Program-made: the position numbers and the translations under genes
Assembly (NCBI GenBank): GCA_930989535.1
Contig: CAKNLK010000008.1
Coordinates: forward strand, 27,607-91,606
Length of the DNA: 64,000 nucleotides
Direction: 5' to 3'
From: an uncultured Clostridia bacterium
GTDB lineage: Bacteria; Bacillota; Clostridia; Christensenellales; Borkfalkiaceae
Shown here: positions 43,214-51,629 of the stretch, piece after piece
Position numbering within the stretch: position 1 is the first letter of the stretch
Layout: each line of letters begins with the position of its first letter
Notes under the pieces: model-generated
Told to the model about the DNA's origin: nothing
Seen by the model: the letters and a program-made list of their open reading frames with translations, nothing else
Database searches by the model: none

Positions 43214-43222
43214 TGCTATAAT
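43214..43222 (+). promoter_or_regulatory. extended -10 promoter of nrdD
   Basis: TGCTATAAT (43214-43222); the region 17 bp upstream has no good -35. AAGGGG precedes the ATG at 43257. Confidence 0.6.
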
Positions 43223-43256
43223 AGATAAAGTAAAAAAGTTCAAGGGGTACAGCAAG

Positions 43257-45380
43257 ATGCAGGTAATCAAGAGAGACGGTACCGTCGTCGATTACGATAG
43301 GGCGAAAATCGCCGTTGCCATCGGCAAGGCGAATGCGGAAATGGAGGCGCAGGAGCGCGCTTCCGGCGAAGAGATTGAGTCTATCCTTTCCTACATAGAG
43401 GGGAAAAAGAAAAAGCGCATGCTCGTGGAGGACATCCAGGACATTATCGAAGAAAAGCTGATGGAGCAGGGGCACTACGAGCTCGCCAAAACGTACATCA
43501 TCTACCGCTACAACCGCGCGCTCGTGCGCAAGGCGAACACGACGGACGAGGCGATTCTGAGCCTTATCAGCAACTCCAATAAGGACGTGATGGAGGAGAA
43601 CTCCAACAAAAACGCGCTCGCGGCGGCAACCCAGCGCGACCTCATCGCGGGCGAAGTGTCCAAAGACCTCACCCGCCGCATCCTCCTGCCCGAAAAAATT
43701 TCCAAGGCGCACGACGAGGGCATCCTGCATTTCCACGATGCGGACTACTTTATTCAGCCCATCTTCAACTGCTGCCTCATCAACATCGGGGACATGCTCG
43801 ATAACGGCACGGTCATGAACGGCAAGCTCATCGAAAGCCCGAAGAGCTTCCAGGTCGCCTGCACCGTCGTCACGCAAATTATCGCGGCGGTCGCCTGCTC
43901 GCAGTACGGCGGGCAGTCGGTGGATATCCGCCACCTCGGCAAGTACCTCCGCAAGAGCCGCGAAAAGTTCGAAAGGCACTTCCGCGACGCCTGCCCCGAG
44001 CTTTCCGACGAGGAAATCAAAAAATTGGTCGACGACCGCATCCAGGACGAGCTCCGCAGCGGCGTGCAGACCATTCAGTACCAAATCAATACCTTGATGA
44101 CCACCAACGGGCAGTCTCCTTTCGTCACCCTGTTCCTGTATCTGGACAAGGACGACGAGTACCTCGAGGAGAACGCGCAGATTATCATGGAGATTTTGCG
44201 CCAGCGCTACGAGGGCATCAAGAACGAAAAGGGCGTGTATGTCACCCCCGCGTTCCCCAAGCTCGTGTACGTTCTCGACGAAATCAACTGCCTGAAGGGC
44301 GGCAAATACGACTATATCACCAAATTTGCGGTCAAATGCTCCTCCAAGCGGCTGTACCCCGACTACATTTCCGCCAAAAAGATGCGCGAGGTGTACGAGG
44401 GCAACGTGTTCAGCCCCATGGGCTGCCGCTCTTTCCTCTCCCCGTGGAAGGACGAAAAGGGCAACTATAAGTTCGAGGGGCGCTTCAACCAGGGCGTCGT
44501 CTCCATCAACCTGCCGCAAATCGGCCTCATTGCCAAGGGCGACGAGAAGAAGTTCTGGAAGCTGTTCGACGAGCGTTTGGAGCTCTGCCGCGAGGCGCTC
44601 ATGTGCCGCCACCGCGCGCTTTTGGGCACCAAGTCCGACGTTTCGCCCATCCATTGGCAGTACGGCGCCATCGCGCGGCTGGACAAGGGCGAGGCAATCG
44701 ATAAACTCCTGTTCAACGGCTATTCCACCCTGTCGCTCGGCTATATCGGGCTGTACGAGGTGACCAAGCTGATGACGGGCGTCACGCAGACGGATCCGAA
44801 AGGGGAGGAGTTTGCGGTGCGCGTCATGCAGCACATGCGCGATGCGACGGACAAGTGGAAGAAAGAGACGGGGCTCGGCTTTGCGCTGTACGGCACGCCG
44901 GCGGAATCGCTGTGCTACCGTTTCGCCCGCATCGACAAGGAGAAGTTCGGCACCGTCGAGGACGTGACGGACAAGGGTTACTACACCAACTCTTACCATG
45001 TAGACGTGCGCGAGCATATCGACGCATTCTCCAAATTCAAGTTCGAGGCGCAGTTCCAGACTATTTCGTCGGGCGGGTGCATCTCCTACGTCGAAATCCC
45101 GAACATGCAGCACAACCTGGAGGCGATGGAGGAAATCGTCAAGTTCATTTACGACAATATCCAGTACGCCGAATTCAACACCAAGAGCGACTACTGCCAC
45201 GTGTGCGGCTACGACGGCGAAATCATCATCAACGACGACAACGAGTGGGAGTGCCCCAACTGCCACAACAAAGACCACCGCAAGATGAACGTGACGCGCC
45301 GCACCTGCGGATACCTGGGCGAAAACTTCTGGAACCTCGGCAAAACCAAGGAAATCAAGGCGAGGGTGCTGCACCTGTGA
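43257..45380 (+). CDS. nrdD: anaerobic ribonucleoside-triphosphate reductase
   Basis: Class III ribonucleotide reductase, a glycyl-radical enzyme making deoxynucleotides without oxygen. 707 residues. The N-terminal ATP-cone (VIKRDGTVVDYDRAKIAVAI) is followed by the catalytic barrel, a zinc site (CHVCGYDGE, CPNCHNKDH) and the glycyl radical loop RRTCGYLGENFW with Gly685. It is active only after NrdG, encoded next, makes the radical. Unusually, a composite hairpin repeat separates the two genes. Confidence 0.97.
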   Translation: MQVIKRDGTVVDYDRAKIAVAIGKANAEMEAQERASGEEIESILSYIEGKKKKRMLVEDIQDIIEEKLMEQGHYELAKTYIIYRYNRALVRKANTTDEAILSLISNSNKDVMEENSNKNALAAATQRDLIAGEVSKDLTRRILLPEKISKAHDEGILHFHDADYFIQPIFNCCLINIGDMLDNGTVMNGKLIESPKSFQVACTVVTQIIAAVACSQYGGQSVDIRHLGKYLRKSREKFERHFRDACPELSDEEIKKLVDDRIQDELRSGVQTIQYQINTLMTTNGQSPFVTLFLYLDKDDEYLEENAQIIMEILRQRYEGIKNEKGVYVTPAFPKLVYVLDEINCLKGGKYDYITKFAVKCSSKRLYPDYISAKKMREVYEGNVFSPMGCRSFLSPWKDEKGNYKFEGRFNQGVVSINLPQIGLIAKGDEKKFWKLFDERLELCREALMCRHRALLGTKSDVSPIHWQYGAIARLDKGEAIDKLLFNGYSTLSLGYIGLYEVTKLMTGVTQTDPKGEEFAVRVMQHMRDATDKWKKETGLGFALYGTPAESLCYRFARIDKEKFGTVEDVTDKGYYTNSYHVDVREHIDAFSKFKFEAQFQTISSGGCISYVEIPNMQHNLEAMEEIVKFIYDNIQYAEFNTKSDYCHVCGYDGEIIINDDNEWECPNCHNKDHRKMNVTRRTCGYLGENFWNLGKTKEIKARVLHL

Positions 45381-45388
45381 TGGCTCGC

Positions 45389-45702
45389 AGATTTTGTTTT
45401 GAGCAGACAAAACAAAATCTTGCGATTTGGAGGGGAAACCCGAACGGCTTTCCCCTCAACGCCGCGCTTTTTAAGGGCGCACCATAGTATGCGCGGCGTT
45501 TTCACCCCTTCCGCAAGCCGAGGTGTCGGCAAATTGAGTGAACAAGCAAAAAGTGCGATTTTTGCTTGTTCGATCCAATTATTTAAACGCGGTTTTCCTT
45601 GCGCGAGAAATTATAGAAGGGTAAAAAGCGCGGTTTGCGGACGCGCAAGCAGATTACTTAATCAGCCTGTAAAATCACGGAAATTTTGAGATTTTCGTAA
45701 AT
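45389..45702 (+). repeat. composite multi-hairpin repeat, copy E
   Basis: H1 is 45389-45420 (13 bp, loop AGCAGA). H2 is 45430-45457 (GAGGGGAAA with TTTCCCCTC). H3 is 45458-45500 (AACGCCGCGC with GCGCGGCGTT). H4 is 45517-45530 (GCCGA with TCGGC). H5 is 45540-45571 (13 bp, loop GTGCGA). An insertion-like stretch (45588-45660) precedes a weak H6 at 45673-45702. It fills the nrdD-nrdG gap. Confidence 0.8.
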
Positions 45703-45713
45703 TTGAGTTTATT

Positions 45714-46244
45714 ATGTTCTATGCAAACATCAAAAAATACGACGTCGCCAACGGGGTGGGGGTGCGCGTTTCGCTGTTCGTCAGCGGCTGTACCCACCGC
45801 TGCAAGGGGTGTTTCAACGCCGAGGCGTGGGATTTTTCTTACGGCAAGCCGTACACCGAGGAGACGGAAGAGGAGATTTTAGACGCGCTGGACAAAGATT
45901 ACATTGCGGGCTTATCCCTTCTCGGCGGCGAACCGTTCGAGCCGCAGAACCAGCGCGCGCTGTTGCCGCTCCTCCGGAAATTCCGCGAGCGCTATCCGCA
46001 AAAGGACGTCTGGTGCTATTCCGGCTATACCTTCGACAGCGATTTGCAGGAGGGAGGCCGCGCTCACTGCGAGGCGACGGACGAGATGCTCTCCATGCTC
46101 GACATCCTCGTCGACGGCGAATTCGTCGAGGATTTGAAGGATTTGAAGCTGCGCTTCCGCGGCTCGGCCAACCAGCGCATCATCGATGTTCCGCGCACCC
46201 TCCGCGAGGGCGAAGTGCGGCTGTGGAAAGACGGGCAGTATTGA
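45714..46244 (+). CDS. nrdG: anaerobic ribonucleotide reductase activating protein
   Basis: Radical SAM enzyme that installs the glycyl radical on NrdD. 176 residues. The cluster cysteines are C26, C30 and C33 in GCTHRCKGC; LLGGEPFEPQN is the GGEP SAM-binding motif. No strong ribosome site is seen; the start lies a few bases after repeat copy E, whose last stem ends near 45702. Confidence 0.95.
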   Translation: MFYANIKKYDVANGVGVRVSLFVSGCTHRCKGCFNAEAWDFSYGKPYTEETEEEILDALDKDYIAGLSLLGGEPFEPQNQRALLPLLRKFRERYPQKDVWCYSGYTFDSDLQEGGRAHCEATDEMLSMLDILVDGEFVEDLKDLKLRFRGSANQRIIDVPRTLREGEVRLWKDGQY

Positions 46245-46353
46245 TGAGCCGCGGCAAAAAGCGCGCCGCGCAAAGCTCGGTAAAAACAGCCGAACGTGCG
46301 GAGCGAATTTGCTTCCGCGCAAAAACTCCGAAATATTAAAAGGGGGCCACCTT

Positions 46354-46800
46354 ATGGATAAAGTAACTTTAAAAATCAAAAAGCTTGTGCCGGGCGCAAA
46401 GCTGCCCGTGTACGGCAGCGAAAACGCGGCGGGCGCCGATTTGTACGCGCTCTCCGACCACGACATCCGCATCGGCACGCGCGAGACGGCAATCATACAC
46501 ACGGGGCTGGCGGCGGAGATTCCGCACGGCTACGTCGGGCTCATCTTCGCGCGCAGCGGGCTGGCGACGAAAAAGGGGCTTTCGCCCGCAAACAAGGTGG
46601 GCGTCATCGACAGTGACTACCGCGGCGAAATCCGCGTGGCATTGCACAACCACTCCAAGTACGAGCAGACAATCGAGCCGTACGAGCGGGTGGCGCAGCT
46701 GGTCATCATGCCGTACGCCTTTGCGCAGTTCGTGGAGGCGGAGGAACTTTCGGACACCGAGCGGGGCGAGGGCGGCTTCGGTTCGACGGGCAGCAAATAA
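46354..46800 (+). CDS. dut: dUTP diphosphatase
   Basis: Hydrolyses dUTP to dUMP, keeping uracil out of DNA and feeding dTMP synthesis. 148 residues with all five trimeric dUTPase motifs: AGADLYA, ARSGLATKKG, GVIDSDYRGEI, RVAQLVI and RGEGGFGSTG. AGGGGG lies before the ATG. Its place behind nrdDG is logical for deoxynucleotide supply. Confidence 0.96.
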   Translation: MDKVTLKIKKLVPGAKLPVYGSENAAGADLYALSDHDIRIGTRETAIIHTGLAAEIPHGYVGLIFARSGLATKKGLSPANKVGVIDSDYRGEIRVALHNHSKYEQTIEPYERVAQLVIMPYAFAQFVEAEELSDTERGEGGFGSTGSK

Positions 46801-46835
46801 ATTTTGCTCTGCGCGGCAGAAAAATAAAAATACCC

Positions 46836-46863
46836 TTGCATTTGCAAAATAATCTGGTATAAT
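46836..46863 (+). promoter_or_regulatory. promoter of rubredoxin
   Basis: TTGCAT (46836-46841), 16 bp, TATAAT (46858-46863). Confidence 0.75.
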
Positions 46864-46894
46864 ATACATACTAATATAAAAAAGGAGAACAAAC

Positions 46895-47053
46895 ATGGCA
46901 AAGTACGTTTGCAGCGTTTGCGGCTACGAATACGACGAAGCGGCGGGCGACCCCGACAACGGCATCGCTCCCGGCACCAAGTGGGAGGATATCCCCGAAG
47001 ATTTCACCTGCCCCCTCTGCGGCGTGGGCAAGGATATGTTCGAAGAGGCATAA
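46895..47053 (+). CDS. rubredoxin
   Basis: 52-residue iron protein with the two CxxC knuckles [12 protein letters not shown] and [13 protein letters not shown], and the conserved [17 protein letters not shown] core. It carries single electrons in anaerobes, typically to oxygen- or peroxide-reducing enzymes. AAGGAG lies eight bases before the ATG. It has its own promoter and terminator. Confidence 0.97.
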   Translation: MAKYVCSVCGYEYDEAAGDPDNGIAPGTKWEDIPEDFTCPLCGVGKDMFEEA

Positions 47054-47075
47054 AAACCGTTCAAAAGTAAAAAGC

Positions 47076-47108
47076 GGCGGCGCGGACAATCTGTCCGCGC
47101 CGCCTTTT
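47076..47108 (+). terminator. intrinsic terminator of rubredoxin
   Basis: GGCGGCGCGGACA pairs with TGTCCGCGCCGCC (loop ATC) and TTTT follows. Confidence 0.85.
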
Positions 47109-47184
47109 CCGTTTTGCCGTATGGATGTGCGCCGATGCGCATATACTGTGTCAGTGCGCCCGCGCAAAAGCGCTGTCACGCCCG

Positions 47185-47634
47185 TTACTGCTCCATTTTG
47201 TCGAGCAGTTTGACGACTTCGCCCATATGGAAGATGAGCGCGTCGATATCTTCGTCGCTGAGAGCGGAAAAATGCTCGCGCACATGCTCGCACGCCGCGC
47301 GGTAAAACTTCGAGAGCAGTTCCCGACCCTTTTCCGTCGCCGAAACATAGATAACGCGCCGGTTCTCTTCGCCCTGCGTGCGCTCGACGAATCCGTGCTG
47401 GGCAAGCTCGCCAACGATGCGCGTCAGCTGCTGCACGGATACGCCCATCTTGTCCGCGAGCGAGCCCATCGTTTCTTTTCCGCCGCGGCTCAAGATAATG
47501 AGGCAGAACAGATGGTGGTGGGGGATTCGCGGCAGGTCTTTCGCCTGTTCGGGCTGCCGTATATAGTTTTTTCGGAAAGGCGGCGCCGTCCGGAAAATCA
47601 GATGCACCAACTCTTCCGCTTTTTCGATATTCAT
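47185..47634 (-). CDS. MarR family transcriptional regulator
   Basis: 149 residues. The winged helix-turn-helix includes MGSLADKMGVSVQQLTRIVG and the wing VERTQGEENRRVIYVSAT. It is divergent from an ABC exporter pair, the usual arrangement for a repressor of drug efflux that also represses itself. The ligand is unknown. GAGG lies nine bases before the ATG. Confidence 0.92.
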   Translation of the reverse strand: MNIEKAEELVHLIFRTAPPFRKNYIRQPEQAKDLPRIPHHHLFCLIILSRGGKETMGSLADKMGVSVQQLTRIVGELAQHGFVERTQGEENRRVIYVSATEKGRELLSKFYRAACEHVREHFSALSDEDIDALIFHMGEVVKLLDKMEQ

Positions 47635-47654
47635 ACGCTTATCCTCGGTTTCTT

Positions 47655-47764
47655 ATTATAGCCTCTTGCGCGCGTTCTGTCAATTCATTTCGCAAACATT
47701 TCACAAACATTTATTATAAATATATATGAATTGTTTGACAAGGCGGCGGGCGCCGTGCTATAAT
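47655..47764. promoter_or_regulatory. divergent promoters and candidate MarR operators
   Basis: The minus-strand promoter is TTGACA (47683-47678), 17 bp, TATAAT (47660-47655). The plus-strand promoter is TTGACA (47735-47740), 18 bp, TATAAT (47759-47764). Between them lie the palindrome ATTTATTATAAAT (47709-47721) and the inverted pair CAATTCAT (47681-47688) and ATGAATTG (47727-47734), each touching a -35 box. A regulator bound there could control both directions. Confidence 0.65.
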
Positions 47765-47810
47765 TTTGCCAACATTCCAGCGGAAAAATTTTTTAAAGGC
47801 AGAGGTTGCG

Positions 47811-49601
47811 ATGCTTAAAGTTTTAAAAACATTGAAGTGGAGGGAATGGCTGTATGCAGTCGCGGCGGTAGGGTTCATCGTGCTGCAGGTGTGGCTGGAT
47901 TTGACGATGCCCGACTATATGTCGCAAATCACCCAGCTCGCCGTCATGAGCGACGCGGCCAACATGCCCGAAATCTGGAAAAACGGCGGGCTGATGCTCG
48001 CCTGCGCGCTCGGTAGCGCCGTAAGTTCGGTCGCGGTCGGCTTTTTCGCCGCGCGCATCGCGGCGTTGGTGTCTTTCCGCCTGCGCAGCCGGGTATTCGA
48101 CAAGGTGGAAGGGTTCTCGATGGAGGAAATCAATAAATTTTCCACCGCGTCCCTCATTACCCGCACCACGAACGACATCATGCAGGTGCAGATGCTCATC
48201 TCGATGGGGCTGCAGGTCGTCATCAAGGCGCCCATCCTCGCGGTTTGGGCAATCTGCAAAATTCTCACCCAAAATTGGCAGTGGTCGGTCGTCACGGCGG
48301 CGGCCGTCGTCATCATGGCCGTCATGATGCTCATTCTGCTGCTCGTCGTGTTCCCGAAGTTCCGCCGCGTGCAGAAACTGACGGATAACCTCAACTCCGT
48401 CACGCGCGAAAATCTGACGGGCGTGCGCGTCGTGCGCGCCTACAATGCGGAAAAGTACCAGGAGGAAAAATTCGAGGGCGCAAACCTCGAACTGACGAAG
48501 ACGCAGCTGTTCACCTCCCGCGCGATGGCAGTTTTGGCGCCCGTCATGACGATGCTCATGAGCGGTCTGACGCTCGCCATCTATTGGATTGGCGCCTACC
48601 TCATCGACGGGCTTTCCTCGGTGGCGGAGCGCTCGGAGCTGTTCGGGCAGATGGCGGCCTTTTCGGGCTATGCGATGCAGGTCGTCATGGCGTTCATGAT
48701 GCTCGCAATGATTTTCATCATCATGCCGCGCGCGATGGTATCCGTCAAGCGTATCGGCGAGGTGTTGGACACCGAATCGACCATCAAGGACGGCGCGCTC
48801 GCCGCTTCTCCCGAAGGCTCGCCCGTCGGCACGGTCGAGTTTAAAAACGTCTCCTTCAAATACCCCGACGCGAGCGAATATGTCCTGCACGACGTCAGCT
48901 TTAAGGCGGAAAAGGGGCAGACGGTCGCCTTTATCGGCTCCACGGGCAGCGGCAAATCGACGGCAATCAACCTCGTTCCCCGCTTCTACGACGCGACGGA
49001 AGGGGAGGTTCTGGTCGACGGCGTGAACGTGAAGGATTACACCCTCCGCGCCTTGCACGACAAAATCGGGTACGTTCCCCAGCGCGCCGTGATGTTCTCG
49101 GGCACGGTGGAGAGCAACGTCGCCTACGGCGAAAAGGACGGCACCGAATACACCCTCGACGACGTGAAGGAGGCCGTGCGCGTGGCGCAGGGCACCGACT
49201 TCATCGAAAAGAAGGAGGATACCTATTCGGCGCACGTGGCGCAGGGCGGCACCAACTTTTCGGGCGGGCAGAAGCAGCGCCTCGCGATTGCGCGCGCCGT
49301 CTGCCGCCGCCCCGAAATCTATATCTTCGACGATTCTTTCTCCGCGCTCGACTATAAGACCGACCGCCTGCTGCGCACGGCTCTGAAGCGGGAGACGGGC
49401 GAGGCGACCTCGCTCATCGTCGCCCAGCGCATCGGCACCATCCGCGACGCCGACCTCATCCTCGTGCTCGACGAAGGCAGGGTGGTCGGCAAGGGCACGC
49501 ACGACGAGCTGATGAGATCGTGCGAGGTATACCGCGAAATTGCCTATTCGCAGCTGTCCGCGGAGGAACTGGAAAATTCGATGGGAGGTGAGCGCGCATG
49601 A
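47811..49601 (+). CDS. multidrug-type ABC exporter subunit with degenerate catalytic site
   Basis: 596 residues: six membrane helices (about 1-310) then the nucleotide-binding domain. Walker A is GSTGSGKST, the signature NFSGGQKQRLAIARA. Walker B ends IFDDSFSALD with Asp in place of the catalytic Glu, and the H-loop His is Gln (IVAQRIGT). That is the non-catalytic half of heterodimeric exporters such as BmrCD or TM287/288. Its stop overlaps the next ATG (ATGA). Confidence 0.92.
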   Translation: MLKVLKTLKWREWLYAVAAVGFIVLQVWLDLTMPDYMSQITQLAVMSDAANMPEIWKNGGLMLACALGSAVSSVAVGFFAARIAALVSFRLRSRVFDKVEGFSMEEINKFSTASLITRTTNDIMQVQMLISMGLQVVIKAPILAVWAICKILTQNWQWSVVTAAAVVIMAVMMLILLLVVFPKFRRVQKLTDNLNSVTRENLTGVRVVRAYNAEKYQEEKFEGANLELTKTQLFTSRAMAVLAPVMTMLMSGLTLAIYWIGAYLIDGLSSVAERSELFGQMAAFSGYAMQVVMAFMMLAMIFIIMPRAMVSVKRIGEVLDTESTIKDGALAASPEGSPVGTVEFKNVSFKYPDASEYVLHDVSFKAEKGQTVAFIGSTGSGKSTAINLVPRFYDATEGEVLVDGVNVKDYTLRALHDKIGYVPQRAVMFSGTVESNVAYGEKDGTEYTLDDVKEAVRVAQGTDFIEKKEDTYSAHVAQGGTNFSGGQKQRLAIARAVCRRPEIYIFDDSFSALDYKTDRLLRTALKRETGEATSLIVAQRIGTIRDADLILVLDEGRVVGKGTHDELMRSCEVYREIAYSQLSAEELENSMGGERA

Positions 49602-51445
49602 GTGAAGAAAAGAATCGCCCGCCCGTCCGCCGCGGCCCGCACGGCCCCGGCCCGCGCGTCGCGGAAAAACCGAAGGATTTTAAAAAGGCGATGGGCAAGC
49701 TCATTCTGTTCATCAAACCTTTCCTTGTCCCCGTCATTATAGCGCTCGTGTTCGCGGTGGCGGGCACGGTGCTCAACCTCATCGGCCCGAACGTTCTGAG
49801 CGATTTGACGAACGCCATTCAGGGCTCCTTTATCCAGAACAATATCCCCGGCCTGTACGAGATGGATATGCAGCTGGTCATCCGCCTGTGCTTCTTCCTC
49901 GTCATCATCTACGTCGCGGGGCTCATCTGCTCGTACGTGCAGGGGATTATCATGGCGACGGTCACGCAGAAAAATTCCAAGGCCCTGCGCACCGAAATCT
50001 CCAAAAAAATCAACCTTTTGCCCCTCAAATACTTCGATTCCCACTCCATCGGCGACGTGCTCTCGCGCGTCACCAACGACGTGGACATGATTGGCCAGAC
50101 GCTCAACCAGTCGGTCACGACTTTCGTCACGGCGGTCGTGATGCTCGTCGGCAGCGTCATTATGATGTTCGTCACCAACTGGATTATGGCGTTCACGGCG
50201 ATTGGCTCCAGCCTCATCGGCTTCGTGTTCATGTTCCTCATCATGGGCAAGTCGCAGAAGTACTTCGCGCGTCAGCAGCAGTACCTCGGCGACATCAACG
50301 GCCACATCGAGGAGTCGTACGCGGGGCACAACGTCGTCAAGGCGTACAACGCGGAGGGGAACGTCAAAAAGACCTTCAACGAAATCAACTACAAGCTGTA
50401 TACGAGCGCCTGGAAATCGCAGTTTTTCTCCAGCCTGATGCAGCCGCTCATGGCGTTCATCGGTAACCTCGGGTACGTGGCGGTGTGCGTTGTCGGCGCG
50501 GTTCTGCTCGTCAACGGCACCATCGCCGATTACGGCACGATTATCGCCTTTACGCTGTACGTCCGCCTGTTTACCTCGCCGCTCTCGCAGCTGGCGCAGG
50601 CGTTCACGAGCATGCAGACGGCCGCCGCCGCGTCCGAGCGGGTGTTCGAGTTTTTGGAAGAGCCGCAGCTCTCCGACGAGAGCGGCAAAACGGCGTACCT
50701 CGCGCCCGAAAAGGTGCGGGGAGACGTCACCTTTGAGCACGTCCGCTTCGGCTACGACGAGGACAGGGTGATCATCCACGACTTTTCCGCCGAGGCGAAG
50801 GCGGGGCAGAAAATCGCCATCGTCGGCCCGACGGGAGCGGGCAAGACCACGATGGTCAACCTGCTGATGCGCTTCTACGAAGTGAACGGCGGCTGTATTA
50901 AAATCGACGGCATCCCGACGAACGAACTCACCCGCGAGAACGTGCACGATTTGTTCTGCATGGTCTTGCAGGATACCTGGCTGTTCGACGGCACCATCCG
51001 CGAAAACGTGGTGTACAGCAAGGAGAACGTGTCCGACGAGGAAGTCGTGCGCGCCTGCAAGGCGGTGGGGCTCGACCACTTCGTCCGCACTCTCCCGCAC
51101 GGCTACGACACCGTGCTCGACGACAAGGCGAACCTCTCCGCGGGGCAGAAGCAGCTCGTCACCATCGCCCGCGCGATGATTGAAAACGCGCCCATGCTCA
51201 TTCTGGACGAGGCGACGTCTTCCGTCGATACGCGCACGGAGGAACTCATCCAAAAGGCGATGGATAAACTGACGGTGGGGCGCACCTCCTTCATCATCGC
51301 GCACCGCCTTTCGACCATCCGCAACGCCGACCTCATCCTCGTCATGAAGGACGGCGACATCATCGAAAAGGGCAGCCACGAACAGCTGCTTTCGCAGAAC
51401 GGCTTCTATGCCGAGCTGTACAACTCGCAGTTCGAGCAGGCGTAA
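49598..51445 (+). CDS. multidrug-type ABC exporter subunit with intact catalytic site
   Basis: 615 residues. A proline/arginine-rich N-terminal extension (about 25 residues) precedes six membrane helices and the ATPase. Walker A GPTGAGKTTM, Walker B LILDEATSSVD and H-loop IIAHRLST are intact, while the signature is LSAGQKQL rather than LSGGQ. Paired with the previous gene it gives one complete and one degenerate site. The two are translationally coupled and controlled by the divergent MarR protein. Confidence 0.93.
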   Translation: MSEEKNRPPVRRGPHGPGPRVAEKPKDFKKAMGKLILFIKPFLVPVIIALVFAVAGTVLNLIGPNVLSDLTNAIQGSFIQNNIPGLYEMDMQLVIRLCFFLVIIYVAGLICSYVQGIIMATVTQKNSKALRTEISKKINLLPLKYFDSHSIGDVLSRVTNDVDMIGQTLNQSVTTFVTAVVMLVGSVIMMFVTNWIMAFTAIGSSLIGFVFMFLIMGKSQKYFARQQQYLGDINGHIEESYAGHNVVKAYNAEGNVKKTFNEINYKLYTSAWKSQFFSSLMQPLMAFIGNLGYVAVCVVGAVLLVNGTIADYGTIIAFTLYVRLFTSPLSQLAQAFTSMQTAAAASERVFEFLEEPQLSDESGKTAYLAPEKVRGDVTFEHVRFGYDEDRVIIHDFSAEAKAGQKIAIVGPTGAGKTTMVNLLMRFYEVNGGCIKIDGIPTNELTRENVHDLFCMVLQDTWLFDGTIRENVVYSKENVSDEEVVRACKAVGLDHFVRTLPHGYDTVLDDKANLSAGQKQLVTIARAMIENAPMLILDEATSSVDTRTEELIQKAMDKLTVGRTSFIIAHRLSTIRNADLILVMKDGDIIEKGSHEQLLSQNGFYAELYNSQFEQA

Positions 51446-51453
51446 GCGGGAAA

Positions 51454-51487
51454 AGTGCCCTTCCGGTAAAGCCGGAAGGGCGCTTTT
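51454..51487 (+). terminator. terminator of the ABC exporter operon
   Basis: GCCCTTCCGG and CCGGAAGGGC with flanking A and TTTT runs. Confidence 0.8.
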
Positions 51488-51510
51488 AACTTTCGTATAA
51501 AAACAGGATA

Positions 51511-51548
51511 AATTCAAAAAAGCGCGGACGTCCGCGCTTTTTTGAATT
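51511..51548. terminator. 38-bp perfect palindrome with A6/T6 runs
   Basis: AATTCAAAAAAGCGCGGAC is followed at once by its exact reverse complement. It is symmetric and can stop transcription from either side; it directly precedes the MATE promoter. Confidence 0.8.
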
Positions 51549-51570
51549 GGCGGCGCAAGGTATGCCCGCT

Positions 51571-51599
51571 TTGACATTCTTCCGTTTCTGTGGTATAAT
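51571..51599 (+). promoter_or_regulatory. promoter of the MATE gene (perfect consensus)
   Basis: TTGACA (51571-51576), 17 bp, TATAAT (51594-51599). Confidence 0.85.
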
Positions 51600-51629
51600 A
51601 AACTGAATATTGTGAGAGCAGGACAGAAT

